Part shown: positions 51,799 through 61,158 of the stretch, piece after piece
How the letters are laid out: every line of letters begins with the position of its first letter
Position numbering within the stretch: the first letter of the stretch is position 1
NCBI RefSeq assembly: GCF_002933295.1
Contig: NZ_PSSW01000005.1
Coordinates: 1 to 64,000 of the forward strand
DNA: 64,000 nt
Direction of reading: 5' to 3'
Origin: Marinobacter flavimaris
Lineage (GTDB): Bacteria > Pseudomonadota > Gammaproteobacteria > Pseudomonadales > Oleiphilaceae
Position numbers and translations under genes: made by a program
The notes under the pieces: model-generated
The model's database searches: none
Seen by the model: only the letters and a program-made list of their open reading frames with translations
Told to the model about the DNA's origin: nothing

Positions 51799-51900
51799 CA
51801 GGACGGATAGCCCTTCCGGGGATCGTCGAAAACATGGATGTTTTCGTCGAGCGTACATGGACGTATTCACAGCGTATCCCGGGAAGGGCTATTCGTCCTG
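51799..51900. repeat. Structured inverted-repeat element, copy 2
   Basis: Arms of 25 bases (51799-51823 and 51876-51900) match at 23 of 25 positions. The spacer read on the minus strand gives TACGCTGTGAATACGTCC, TGTACGCTCG and an inner hairpin CGAAAACA-TCC-TGTTTTCG type. Core positions agree with copy 1 (22995-23103), while both the outer arms and the inner stem differ. It lies between convergent genes, and its right arm covers the last three codons and stop of the RNA methylase gene. Confidence 0.85.
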
Positions 51901-52611
51901 TGAATACTCGGAATCGGAGCGCGACTGAGGGCCAAGTTTACGCTCAATATTCGAACACAGCGTATGAACAAACCCGATATCCCGATCAGACAACAAGGGC
52001 AAACGCTCGAAAACCCACTGGGACAGTTTTCCCTCAGGCGGTGTGTCCAGTTCCGGTAGCAAGGTTTCGAGTCGGCCGCGGAGTGCGCCAAGACGGTTTT
52101 CATCGGCAGGCTCAGGCTCGTTATTCATAGCTACCGATAGCCCGGACATTTCCCAGGCATAGAGCATCACCGACTGGGCAAGGTTCAGGGAGGGGTAGGT
52201 GACCTTCATGGGGATGCCGGTTAACAGATCGCAGAGAGCCAGCTCTTCATTGGACAGCCCGCGATCTTCCCGGCCAAACACCAGTGCTGCGGTTGCCACG
52301 GACGCACCCTTCGTGGCCAGAGCCTTCCGCAGATCTGAGGGGCCGTGCCAATCCTGGCGCTGATGCCGGGTCTTGGCGGAGGTGCCCATCAGCAGGTCTA
52401 CGGAGTTTCTTACCGCAGCCAGATCGGGGAAAATGCGCGCATTGTCCAGGATATGGTCGCTGCCATGGGCCAGCCAGTGGGCTTCCGGGCGGGTGTGCAG
52501 ATCGGAATTGACCAACCACAGCTCGCCGAAGCCCATGGTGCACAGCGCACGGGCAGCTGCACCGACGTTTTCCGGAACCTTGGGTTCAACAAGTACAAAG
52601 GCCAGTTGCAT
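51889..52611 (-). CDS. LasT (YjtD)-like TrmH/SpoU family RNA methyltransferase
   Basis: A 240-residue SPOUT enzyme. The N-terminus FVLVEPKVPENVGAAARALCTMGF and HWLAHGSDHILDNARIFPDL match E. coli LasT more than TrmJ. The knot motifs are ALVFGREDRGLSNEEL and MKVTYPSLNLAQSVM, which hold S-adenosylmethionine. Expected to 2'-O-methylate an RNA; the target is not established. GGAGGTAACGTC precedes the ATG. The start codon overlaps the ATG of the divergent gene at 52610, and the 3' end lies in the structured repeat. Confidence 0.83.
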   Translation of the reverse strand: MQLAFVLVEPKVPENVGAAARALCTMGFGELWLVNSDLHTRPEAHWLAHGSDHILDNARIFPDLAAVRNSVDLLMGTSAKTRHQRQDWHGPSDLRKALATKGASVATAALVFGREDRGLSNEELALCDLLTGIPMKVTYPSLNLAQSVMLYAWEMSGLSVAMNNEPEPADENRLGALRGRLETLLPELDTPPEGKLSQWVFERLPLLSDRDIGFVHTLCSNIERKLGPQSRSDSEYSQDE

Positions 52612-53884
52612 GACGTTACCTCCGGCGGCGAGTTTACACCACGGCGCGGAATCTTTTTACCAGCATTGGCAGCAGCTGAACGACTGGCTGGTACAGCATT
52701 CCGAGTTCTGGCAACCGGCGCCGTTCATGACGCCAGAGCCTGCCTGGGCGCGTCGTTATCCGGAACTGGGCACCATGCTGGCGGAACTAACCGATGGGGA
52801 ATGCCAGCAACTGGATGGCAGCCCGGTTGAGTTGGCGGCTCGGGTTGCCCCATGGTTGCCGTCCCTCGACCGTTACGCCGACATGGTTCAACTGCCGGAG
52901 CTGTTGCCGGCACCCGAAAAGGCATCAGAGGCGACGCTCCCGGAAATCCGGGCCACGGATATGCCCGGTCGGAAACGCCTGCAGTCGGGCGCCTTTACGG
53001 CGGCACTGACACCGCTGGAACACCCCGCCCTGGACTGGTGTTGTGGTAAGGGCCATCTGTCCCGGACGCTGGCGCCGTTTTGCCCCAGTGAGATACAGGG
53101 TTTCGAGTGGAATCCGGAGCTGGTGCGCGATGGCAACCGACTGGCACAACAGTTCGGAGATCCAGTGTCGATCCGCTGCCAGGATGTCATGGCAGAGGAT
53201 TTGTCGCTTCCCAGCCGTCACCACGGTGTTGCACTGCATGCTTGTGGCGATCTGCACCGACAGTTGCTGAAGCGGGGCAGTGAAGCCGGGTTGCCAAGAT
53301 TGAGCGTCTCGCCCTGCTGCTACCACCTCACTGAGATGGAACACTATCGGCCGCTTTCACAGCGGGCGGCGGATCACCCAAAAGCGCTGCAGCCGAGCCG
53401 TAACGATCTTCGGCTTGCGGTTCAGGAAACCGTGACGGCACCGGCCCGGGTGAGGGAACAGACCCGCCTTGTCAGCCAGTGGCGCCTGGGATTTGATGGT
53501 CTGCAGCGGCAACTTCGTGGGTGTGATGAGTATCTGCCGGTTCCTTCGAATCCGCCCCGCCTTTTGAACGAAGGCTTTCCCGCCTTTTGCCGTTGGGCGG
53601 CGGCAAAAAAACAGCTGCGATTACCCGATACGCTGGACTTTGATCACTGGCAGGCGTTTGGCGAGCAACGGCTGGCCGAGGTTCGCCGCCATGAGCTGGT
53701 CAGGCATCTGTTCCGGCGTCCTCTGGAGCTCTGGATGGTGTTGGATTACGCGCTCTTTCTGGAAGAGCAGGGGTACAGGGTCAGGCTGGGGCATTTCTGC
53801 GATCGTTCACTGACACCCCGCAACCTGCTGCTTGATGCGGTCAGGGTTTCCGGTACTCAACCCGTTCAACACAGCCATCTCTGA
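52610..53884 (+). CDS. SAM-dependent methyltransferase (GSTCD-like class)
   Basis: A 424-residue protein. The methyltransferase motif I lies in LDWCCGKGHLSRTLAP (about residues 142-157). VALHACGDLHRQLL is motif IV-like, and SPCCYHLTEMEHYRP resembles the catalytic block of the GstCD-like family. The N-terminal 120 residues are helical without recognisable motifs. The substrate is unknown. ATG 52610 is the only reasonable start; its AAAGG is 9 bases upstream, and the codon shares the CATG with the start of the divergent methylase gene. Its stop overlaps the convergent DUF4124 gene by 44 bases. Confidence 0.72.
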   Translation: MTLPPAASLHHGAESFYQHWQQLNDWLVQHSEFWQPAPFMTPEPAWARRYPELGTMLAELTDGECQQLDGSPVELAARVAPWLPSLDRYADMVQLPELLPAPEKASEATLPEIRATDMPGRKRLQSGAFTAALTPLEHPALDWCCGKGHLSRTLAPFCPSEIQGFEWNPELVRDGNRLAQQFGDPVSIRCQDVMAEDLSLPSRHHGVALHACGDLHRQLLKRGSEAGLPRLSVSPCCYHLTEMEHYRPLSQRAADHPKALQPSRNDLRLAVQETVTAPARVREQTRLVSQWRLGFDGLQRQLRGCDEYLPVPSNPPRLLNEGFPAFCRWAAAKKQLRLPDTLDFDHWQAFGEQRLAEVRRHELVRHLFRRPLELWMVLDYALFLEEQGYRVRLGHFCDRSLTPRNLLLDAVRVSGTQPVQHSHL

Positions 53885-54320
53885 AATACACATAGGTCAG
53901 CTCATAGAGCGCGCCATAATAGCGGGTCTGGTAGATCCAGACTTCCTGGGGGCTGGTGTAGGTTTCAGGAGGGTTGCCGAAAGCACGGCGCACGTTGTCC
54001 CGGGTCATGCCCCGCACCACCTGCTCGCGAACCAGATAACGACGCAAATCGGTGGAGTTGATAAAACGGCATGTGCCGGCCTCTTTTTCTTGTTCTGACT
54101 CTTTTGTCTGTTCTTCTGGATCAGGGGACTCCTGCACCGGGAGGTTCTGATTGAAACTGCCGCCAATGCGGTTATCCCGTAGCTCAAGCGATTCAGCATC
54201 CTCGCCGCAGGGCTGGTCCGAGAACACCGTATTGCCGTCTTTTTCGCAGCGAAAAACCTGGGACTGCGCCGGCACTGCCAGAACAGAGAGCGTGAAGATC
54301 ATTGCCATGGCTCTGAGCAT
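53841..54320 (-). CDS. DUF4124 domain exported protein
   Basis: A 159-residue protein. Signal peptide (MLRAMAMIFTLSVLAVPAQS), then a DUF4124 domain at the mature N-terminus with the typical QVFRCEKDGNTVFSDQPCG (two cysteines). A low-complexity acidic linker (residues about 60-80) follows, then a C-terminal SmpA-like fold (VVRGMTRDNVRRAFGNPPE and VWIYQTRYYG). GAGGAA before ATG 54320 sets the start. Function is unknown; periplasmic location is expected. It follows the OmpA-family gene on the same strand but is separated from it by a strong terminator (54348-54371). Confidence 0.78.
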   Translation of the reverse strand: MLRAMAMIFTLSVLAVPAQSQVFRCEKDGNTVFSDQPCGEDAESLELRDNRIGGSFNQNLPVQESPDPEEQTKESEQEKEAGTCRFINSTDLRRYLVREQVVRGMTRDNVRRAFGNPPETYTSPQEVWIYQTRYYGALYELTYVYFRDGCVERVEYRKP

Positions 54321-54347
54321 CGGTTCCTCGCATTTTTGCAGAAACAA

Positions 54348-54371
54348 AAAAGGCGCCCGAAGGCGCCTTTT
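54348..54371 (-). terminator. Rho-independent terminator of the OmpA-family gene
   Basis: Read on the minus strand, AAAAGGCGCC-TTCG-GGCGCCTTTTTT forms a ten-pair stem with a stable TTCG loop and a T run. It lies 25 bases after the stop of the gene at 54397. Confidence 0.92.
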
Positions 54372-54396
54372 CAAACCACTCAGGTAAAACCTTAAA

Positions 54397-55605
54397 TTAA
54401 CGGCGAACCTGAATGCGCGCTTCAACCCGGCGGTTGGCAGCTCGGCCGTCCGCTGTGTTGTTGGACGCGATCGGCTGATCCTCACCATAACCTACGGCTT
54501 CCACTCGTGCCGGATCAACACCCAGAGGCCCGGTCAGACGGCCGGCAACTGCTTCAGCGCGACGCTGCGACAGGAACTGGTTGTAGTCCGCGTCGCCGCG
54601 GCTGTCAGAGTGACCGGCAATCTCCACGATGGTTTCCGGATTTTCTTTCATGAAATCAGCAACACGACTGATTTCACTGTCGTAGGCGTTCCCAATCACA
54701 GAGCTGTTGGTCGGGAAATTCACTTCGATGGTGAAAGTCTGGATGGTCTCAACGACACCTTCACAGCCGGATGCATCCACGTCTGCGCCAGCGGTGGTGT
54801 CCGGGCACTGGTCTTTGCTATTGACCACGCCGTCGTTATCGCTATCCAGTTCACAACCACGGCTGTTAACTTCCGCGCCGCGCGGTGTGTCTGGGCACTG
54901 GTCACGACTGTCGGCCACGCCGTCGCGATCCGAATCCGGCTCGCAGCCATTGCTGTCAACGGTTGCGCCAGCCGGGGTGCCGGGGCACTGGTCCCGTGAA
55001 TCCGGCACGCCATCACCATCTGCATCTGCCGGACGCGCAGGCGCCGGAGAGGCTTGCGCCACGGTGCGGGTAAACGCGAAACTAATGCCCAGAGAGACCT
55101 GAGTGTCGAAGGTGCTTTCATCAATGCCGTGGAATTCACGGAGGTCACCGCGCAGTGATACGGCGTCGCTGATGTTGTAACGGAAGCCGGTACCCACGTT
55201 CACTCGGGTTTCGTCATGGTTGCTGCCCGCAGTGCGAACGCCACTGTTGTCCGAACCAAAGTCTGCATGGCCTGCGCCCAGAGACACGTATGGGTTCCAG
55301 GCTTCGTCCGGCCCTGCAAAGTAGTAGGTACCGTCAACCCGAACTTCATCAAATTCCGATTCGCCCGGCACGTATTTGCGGTCTGCATCGGCACGTGAGT
55401 AAAGCGCCTCCACCGACCAATGAGGACGGAAGCGGTATTCCACACCAACGCCGAAGGTGCCGGTTTCGCTCAGATCGCGTTTGTCGTCAAACAGCTGAAA
55501 ACCTGCAAACGGGTTGATGTAAACGGTTTCCTGACGATCGGCCATGGCCGGGGTTGCCAGGGTAGCGGCCAATACAGCCGCGGAAATCGGACGCATGACG
55601 TTCAT
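54397..55605 (-). CDS. OmpA-family outer-membrane protein with thrombospondin type 3 repeats
   Basis: A 402-residue protein. Signal peptide (residues 1-22), then an eight-stranded OmpA-type barrel (about 25-175, from VYINPFAGFQLF to VSLGISFAF). Three calcium-binding type 3 repeats of DADGDGVPDSRDQCPGTP kind (about 190-275) form a linker. An OmpA peptidoglycan-binding domain (about 290-400) closes it, with IAGHSDSRGDADYNQFLSQRRAEAV and RAANRRVEARI. It anchors the outer membrane to the cell wall. AGGAGGTT before ATG 55605 sets the start. OprF of Pseudomonas is a comparable design. Confidence 0.9.
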   Translation of the reverse strand: MNVMRPISAAVLAATLATPAMADRQETVYINPFAGFQLFDDKRDLSETGTFGVGVEYRFRPHWSVEALYSRADADRKYVPGESEFDEVRVDGTYYFAGPDEAWNPYVSLGAGHADFGSDNSGVRTAGSNHDETRVNVGTGFRYNISDAVSLRGDLREFHGIDESTFDTQVSLGISFAFTRTVAQASPAPARPADADGDGVPDSRDQCPGTPAGATVDSNGCEPDSDRDGVADSRDQCPDTPRGAEVNSRGCELDSDNDGVVNSKDQCPDTTAGADVDASGCEGVVETIQTFTIEVNFPTNSSVIGNAYDSEISRVADFMKENPETIVEIAGHSDSRGDADYNQFLSQRRAEAVAGRLTGPLGVDPARVEAVGYGEDQPIASNNTADGRAANRRVEARIQVRR

Positions 55606-55765
55606 GCAGAACCTCCTGTTCATTGTCGTTGTGGTACCGCACTTCCTCATGATAAGTGCTTGTATACCCGGAATTTAGGCCAGTAGGCCAAAAAAAACAA
55701 AAAAATGATACGGATTGTTACGTCCGCAATTGTACACAGTTGACCTTTACGACCCCGAGGTCGTT

Positions 55766-57947
55766 TCAGGCCAGAGCGGAAAAATACAGATGCGCGCTTT
55801 TTTTACTGAAGTTAAGCATCTCGCCGTTGTCGAAATGCACCTCGAAAGAATTCTCATCTTCGGCGACCACCGAGCCGGGACCAAAGATCGCGTGGCCAAG
55901 ACGTTTTTGATGCCAGAGTGGTTCCGTTGAGTTTTCGAATGTTGCAGCCTGGCCCTCAAGGGTGACGCTCTCCCGGTCGGCGTAACGCTGGCTGACCGGT
56001 GTCAGGGGGGCAGTTAACCGAATGGTTGATGTTTCTGCCGGAGATCGATCATCCAGCCAGCGACCGAATTCCTCGGCAAGTTCAAAACAGCACTCTTCCA
56101 CGAAACGGCTTGGGCCCAGATCGCCGTCCAGGTGCGGTTGCTTGCTGGCCGGTCGGGTGATCATGTGCAGCCGCTGGCGTGTGCGTGTCATGGCCACATA
56201 CAGCAGCCGTCGCTCGCTTTCCAGAAATGCTCTGGCATTGTCCTGGGGGCGGGGGCTGTACGGCAGGTATTTCTCCTGCAGTCCGGGAATGATAACTGTC
56301 GGCCATTCCAGACCCTTGGTGCGGTGAATCGTTGAGAGAAGCACTCCACCCTGCTGTTTTTCACCTGCCTGCTGCTTGAGGGTTTTCAGGTGCTCCAGGG
56401 CGCCTTCAGCTGTGACATCAAGGCTTTTAAGGTACTGCCGGAATCCTTGTATCGTATCGATCCGTTCCTCGGCACTCTCATGCGTCAGCGCGAGGCTGCG
56501 GATGCCCTCGTAAAGATCAGTGTGCTCGGCATAGACACTGATCAGTCCTGCAACCGGGCCTCCGTAGCTGCGCAGTTGGGCAAGCACTTCGCCGAGTTTC
56601 CTGAGCTTGCGGGCGGCCATGGGCGCCAGCGCGTCGAAGTCCATCGCCAGCAGACGTTCGTGCCAGCTCCAGGCGATCCTCGTCCGGCAGGTTTTCCAGT
56701 TTCCCGGTCACCACCATCAGAAGGGCAGTGATCGCCTGAACTTCCCGGCTGAACAGCGCGCCTTTGCCGGCATCAATCCGGTAGGGAATCTGACGAGCCA
56801 GCAACTTCAGCTCGATAGGGACACTCTGACTCCAGACCCGGAACAGTATGGCCGTGCCTGCCAGAGCCGGTTCCGATTGGCCCTGAAGAATCTGCAGCAC
56901 GGTATCGGCATCGCTTTCCGACCGATGCAGGGTGATCTCCGTGCCGGGCGTGGAAGCGTGGGAATGGCAAAGCACATCCTTGCGACCGGTGTTGTGACAG
57001 ATCAGATGGTTGGCGAGCAAAGCGACGCGATGGCCGTACCGGAAGGTATAGCTGAGCGTCTGCTCGAGCGGGCTTTCGAACTCATCGCTGAACCGCTTGA
57101 GAATGAACTCGGGCTTTGCGCCCCGGAACTCGTAGATCGTCTGGTCCGGGTCGCCAACAACCGTCACCCGGGCCCGGTCTCCAGCCACGTAGCGCAGCAG
57201 CAGGTGCTGGATTTCATTGGTGTCCTGGTACTCATCTACCAGAATCAGATCCATCTTGTTGCCTACCAGCCGCTGCAAAGGCGGATTCTGGTGAATCGCC
57301 ATCACCGGCTCGTACAGCATGTCGGCGTAGCTGATCCGTCCCTGGCTCTTACGCCACTGTTCAAAGCTGTGGAACAGGTCAATGAGGTATTTGTGCTTGT
57401 CCGAGTACCCCAGTTCCTCAAACACGATTTCCGCCGGCGACAGCGTTGTTTTTACCAGATCAATAAACCCCGTCGCCGTCTCGACAAAATCCTTCTTGTT
57501 GCGCCGGATTTCATCCGCCAGATCCTCCGGCGCCAGCCGTCGGGTCAACTGCCAGGCCTGGAAGCTGATCTCCTGCTCGGTCAGGATTTTGTCCGAAAAC
57601 CCCGGCAGATAGCCCTCCCGAACAAACCTCTTGTACAACCTCAAGCCCATGGCGTGATACGTCCGTATCTCTGGCAGCGCCAGCCCGCTCCGGGCGCACA
57701 CCTCCTGCAGCTTGCGCTCGAAATCCACCCGGGCGCTGCGGTTGAACATCAACACCAGCATCCGGTCCGGATCGTGGCCCTGTTCCAGCAGATACCGGAT
57801 TCGCCAGGCCAGCGTCGACGTCTTGCCACTGCCGGCTACGGCGGTAATCACCGAATGCTCATAGCCCGCGGTGATAATCGCCCGCTGCTCATCGGTGAGG
57901 AAGTCCGGAAGGTTGGTGGTCTCAGGAATTTGGGGTTCGGTCGGCAT
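55766..57947 (-). pseudogene. UvrD/Rep-type SF1 helicase gene with a frameshift
   Basis: One helicase is split over two frames that meet near 56655-56670. The upstream frame (57947 to about 56665) has motif I (AVAGSGKTSTLAWR), motif II (LILVDEYQDTN), motif III (VVGDPDQTIYEFRG) and motif IV (YTFRYGHRV). The downstream frame (to 55766) starts with WHERLLAMDFDALAP-type sequence and holds motif V (STIHRTKGLEWPTVIIPGL) and motif VI (VAMTRTRQRLHMI). Both halves look otherwise intact, so the lesion is recent or an error in the sequence. A missing five bases near the repeated CTGG at the junction would explain it. The start could also be 58007. Combined length would be about 725 residues. Confidence 0.82.
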
Positions 57948-58033
57948 GGCCGGTATTGTAACGGCCTGCTGGTAGAGCGGATACCGCTCCCGCATAATTG
58001 CGATCAAAACATGAGAGCGAAAGGGTCTTAAAC

Positions 58034-58411
58034 ATGGAAATGTCCGAATCGGTAAACGTACTTGGCGAAAAACTCGAAACCTGCGGCAAAGACCCGATCA
58101 CCGGCTTTTACCGCGATGGCTGCTGCAACGTCGGCCCGGATGATTTTGGCCTGCACGCCGTCTGCGCCGTGGTAACCGACGAATTCCTCGAATTCTCCAA
58201 AGCCCAGGGCAACGACCTCAGCACCCCCAGGCCTGAATTCGGTTTCGAAGGCCTGAAAGCGGGCGATAGCTGGTGCCTGTGTGCCGGCCGCTGGCAGGAA
58301 GCCTTTGAAGCCGGCTGTGCCCCCAGGGTTCGACTGCGGGCCACCCATCGGGCTGCCCTTGAAAAATGCGCCCTGGACGACCTCAAGTCTCATGGTGCCG
58401 ACCTTAGCTGA
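58034..58411 (+). CDS. DUF2237 family protein
   Basis: A 125-residue soluble protein with the DUF2237 pattern: NVLGEKLETCGKDPITGFYRDGCCNVGPDDFG at the N-terminus, HAVCAVVTDEFLEFSK in the middle and GDSWCLCAGRWQEA with CAPRVRLRATH near the end. Several conserved cysteines could bind metal. Function unknown. GGGTC follows the AAAGGG at 58020-58025 as ribosome-binding site. The stop codon overlaps the tmcA start (TGATG), making a two-gene operon. An in-frame GTG-like extension to 57998 is less likely. Confidence 0.85.
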   Translation: MEMSESVNVLGEKLETCGKDPITGFYRDGCCNVGPDDFGLHAVCAVVTDEFLEFSKAQGNDLSTPRPEFGFEGLKAGDSWCLCAGRWQEAFEAGCAPRVRLRATHRAALEKCALDDLKSHGADLS

Positions 58412-60567
58412 TGAGCCATTCCGGACCCGATGCCAAAGCGGATCCGTCCGCATGGCGTGCCCTGCAGGACAGCCTCACCGCCAACGGTGAACGCCGACTG
58501 GTTCTGCTTGAGGGTGATCGGGAACAGAACCTCAGGTGGCTTTCCGGTCTGTTACCCGGGTTGGAAATACAGAGCGGCCTATGGACGGGACCAGCGGATC
58601 ATAGCCCCGATACCCGGCTGACCCGGGTCACGCCTCCCGGGGCTCGAAAGTGGCTCGGGTGTGAAGTCTCGCTTATCGTCTGGGATGGCTGGCACGGCAA
58701 TCCTCCGGATGCCTTTGCCGCGCTCTCGGGTGCGCTCACCGCTGGTGGCCTGCTGTTCTGGCTGATGCCGCCGCTGGCAGAGTGGTCCCGCTTTGCGGAT
58801 CCCGATTACTCGAGAACCGGTCTGGAGCATGGTCCGAACCATCCGTTTGCTGCCCGCATGGCCGACCTGCTTGCCGACGATGATGCGGTCATCCGGGTGT
58901 CGCCCGACCGTCCGGAATCACGGCCGCCGGTTCCACCCCTGCCTGAGAAACGCTTTCGAATCGCCGCCACCCGGGATCAGGAACAATTGGTTCAGCGCCT
59001 CGTCCGTTTTGGCCTGGGCCGACGGCGCCGGCCGCTGGTAGTGACGGCGGACCGGGGCCGTGGCAAATCTGCGGCGATGGGCATGGCTGCAGCCGAATTG
59101 TTGCGCCAAGGCAGGCAGGACATCGTGGTTACCGCGCCCTCGGAGCAGAATGTGGAGACCCTCTTTCGCCACGCCCGTGAGTCTCTCGGGGACGAATTGG
59201 CCGAAGCCAGCCCGGGGATACTCGCCTCCCGAACCGGTGGCCGCCTGAGGTTTATGCCGGTGCGTGACTTGCTGGCTTTGCGGCCGGAAGCCGAAGTGGT
59301 CCTGGTGGATGAGGCAGCAGCGATTCCGGCGCCGCTGCTGAAATCGGTTCTGCTCGGCTGGCCGAGAGTGGCGTTCGCCACCACGGTTCATGGTTACGAA
59401 GGGGCTGGCCGGGGCTTTGCCATTCGTTTTCGACAGGTCCTTGATCAATCAACGCCCCAGTGGCAGTCGGTAACGTTGAGCGAGCCGGTACGCTGGTCCA
59501 TGAACGATCCGCTGGAAGCCCTGATTAGCCGACTCTTTTTGCTGGAGGCCGACGGTGGTCGCTTGCCCGGTAAAACTGAATACAGCGCCGGCGAGCTGGT
59601 CATCGAACCCTGGGAGCCGGCAACGGCAAGTGACGAAGCTCTGTCCCGTGCCTTTGGGTTGCTGGTGGATGCCCATTACCGGACCAGCCCCGCTGATCTG
59701 AGGCAGTGGCTGGATGACCCGGCCGCCCGTAGCTGGCGCGCGCGAATTGGCGATCAGACGGTTGGTGTGCTCTGGTGCGCGCTCGAAGGTGGCCTTCCGG
59801 ATGAGCTGGCACAGCAGGTCAGTCTGGGTACCCGGCGAATACGGGGCCATCTGCTGCCGCAATCGTTGGCCAGCCACAGCGGCTATCCCGAGGCCGCGGT
59901 CCTGCGGGGTCTGAGGGTTGTCCGCATTGCAGTATCAGACGAGGTCAGACGCGCGGGCATTGGCCAAAGCATGGTGCAGGCTGCCAGGGCGTATGCCGCC
60001 GAGCAGGATGTTGATTACCTCGGAACCAGCTTCGGTGGCAGCGCTGACCTGCTCGCGTTTTGGCAGACCTGCGGTCTGCATGTGGTCAGGGTTGGCTTGC
60101 AGCAGGAAGCATCCAGTGGCGAATACCCACTGCAGATGGTGGCCGGCTTTTCGCAGGCTGGTCGCGATCTGGAAGGGCGCATCCGCAACCGCCTGGCCGA
60201 TCATTGGCTTACTCTCTTGCCCGGCAACTGGCAGGGGCTGGAGCCAACATTGCTGGCCGGGATAACCGCCGATCTGCCCACCGGGCCGACGCTGGACAAG
60301 GATGATTTGCGGGATCTCCGCAATTTCGCCAATGGGCATCGTGGCTTTCAGGTTACTGTCCCGGTATTGCGGAAGCTGAGTCAGGTGCCGGGGATCATGG
60401 CGTGGCTGAAAAGCCATGAGGCGCTTGCGGTCTGGTGCCAGGGTGTTCTTCAGGGGCGGCCCTGGTCCGCGCTGCAGGCGGACAGGCTTTGCCTGGGCCA
60501 GAGAGAAGGCGAAGATCGTCTGCGACAGGTGGTGCGTGATCTTTTGAAGGATGGCCCGGGTTTGTGA
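58411..60567 (+). CDS. tmcA: tRNA(Met) cytidine acetyltransferase
   Basis: A 718-residue fusion enzyme that makes N4-acetylcytidine at the wobble position of elongator tRNA-Met. The N-terminal DUF1726-type region is followed by an RNA-helicase-like module with Walker A (ADRGRGKSAAMG, about residue 216) and Walker B (VVLVDEAAAIP). A GNAT acetyltransferase domain (about 440-590) contains RVVRIAVSDEVRRAGIGQSMV, the acetyl-CoA loop. A C-terminal tRNA-binding region follows. Length and order match E. coli TmcA (671). Co-translated with the DUF2237 gene. Confidence 0.92.
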   Translation: MSHSGPDAKADPSAWRALQDSLTANGERRLVLLEGDREQNLRWLSGLLPGLEIQSGLWTGPADHSPDTRLTRVTPPGARKWLGCEVSLIVWDGWHGNPPDAFAALSGALTAGGLLFWLMPPLAEWSRFADPDYSRTGLEHGPNHPFAARMADLLADDDAVIRVSPDRPESRPPVPPLPEKRFRIAATRDQEQLVQRLVRFGLGRRRRPLVVTADRGRGKSAAMGMAAAELLRQGRQDIVVTAPSEQNVETLFRHARESLGDELAEASPGILASRTGGRLRFMPVRDLLALRPEAEVVLVDEAAAIPAPLLKSVLLGWPRVAFATTVHGYEGAGRGFAIRFRQVLDQSTPQWQSVTLSEPVRWSMNDPLEALISRLFLLEADGGRLPGKTEYSAGELVIEPWEPATASDEALSRAFGLLVDAHYRTSPADLRQWLDDPAARSWRARIGDQTVGVLWCALEGGLPDELAQQVSLGTRRIRGHLLPQSLASHSGYPEAAVLRGLRVVRIAVSDEVRRAGIGQSMVQAARAYAAEQDVDYLGTSFGGSADLLAFWQTCGLHVVRVGLQQEASSGEYPLQMVAGFSQAGRDLEGRIRNRLADHWLTLLPGNWQGLEPTLLAGITADLPTGPTLDKDDLRDLRNFANGHRGFQVTVPVLRKLSQVPGIMAWLKSHEALAVWCQGVLQGRPWSALQADRLCLGQREGEDRLRQVVRDLLKDGPGL

Positions 60568-60649
60568 CTCGCTCGATTTAATTTCCGCCGGTGTCTGCCC
60601 AGAATGGGCTCTCGTATCCTTTCAACGAGATCCACAGAGACTGTTTGTT

Positions 60650-61147
60650 ATGGCCAAGGGAACCGGCGCCTTCCGTTTTTTGCTGATATTACTTCCGCTT
60701 GTTGTTTTCCTGTCCGCCTGCGCCTCCCCGAACCAACCGGTTGCTCTGAGCCCCGAGGCCCTGGCCGAGGCGGATGCACTGCTGGTTTCAGCCGCCGGGA
60801 ATGGTGAAAAGCGGCGCGTGCAGCTGTTGTTGTCGGCCGGCGCCGATGTGAACACCAGTGACCAGTACGGGTATACCCCCGTGATGCGGGCGGCGGAAAA
60901 CGGCCATCTGTCGGTGGTGAAGGTATTGGTGGCAGCCGGTGCCAACGTCAACGTGAGTCAGGGGGGCGAATCCCTGCTGATGAAAATCGTGGCCAACGGG
61001 GATTTGCTGACGGCGGAGAGGCTGGTGGCGGCCGGAGCCGACGTCAATTACGAGGCGAGCGATGGCCAAACGGCACTTGACGTTGCCCGCGCCACCAACA
61101 ATCGGGATCTGGAAATGTTGCTGGTGCAGGCGGGCGCCGAGTTCTAG
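60650..61147 (+). CDS. Ankyrin-repeat lipoprotein
   Basis: A 165-residue protein. The signal peptide ends in a lipobox (VFLSAC, Cys 24), so it is membrane-anchored by lipid. The mature part has four ankyrin repeats (for example GYTPVMRAAENGHLSVVKVLVAAGANVNV and ERLVAAGADVNYEASDGQTALDVAR). The ATG at 60650 has AGAGA further upstream (11 bases). Similar small ankyrin lipoproteins occur in gammaproteobacteria with no assigned function; protein-protein binding in the periplasm is likely. Confidence 0.8.
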   Translation: MAKGTGAFRFLLILLPLVVFLSACASPNQPVALSPEALAEADALLVSAAGNGEKRRVQLLLSAGADVNTSDQYGYTPVMRAAENGHLSVVKVLVAAGANVNVSQGGESLLMKIVANGDLLTAERLVAAGADVNYEASDGQTALDVARATNNRDLEMLLVQAGAEF

Positions 61148-61158
61148 CGCCGACCGGC

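Noticed and set aside
56607-58031. Plus-strand open frame of 474 codons across the helicase gene
   Set aside because: Antisense of a helicase with recognisable motifs; no family match and no start signal.
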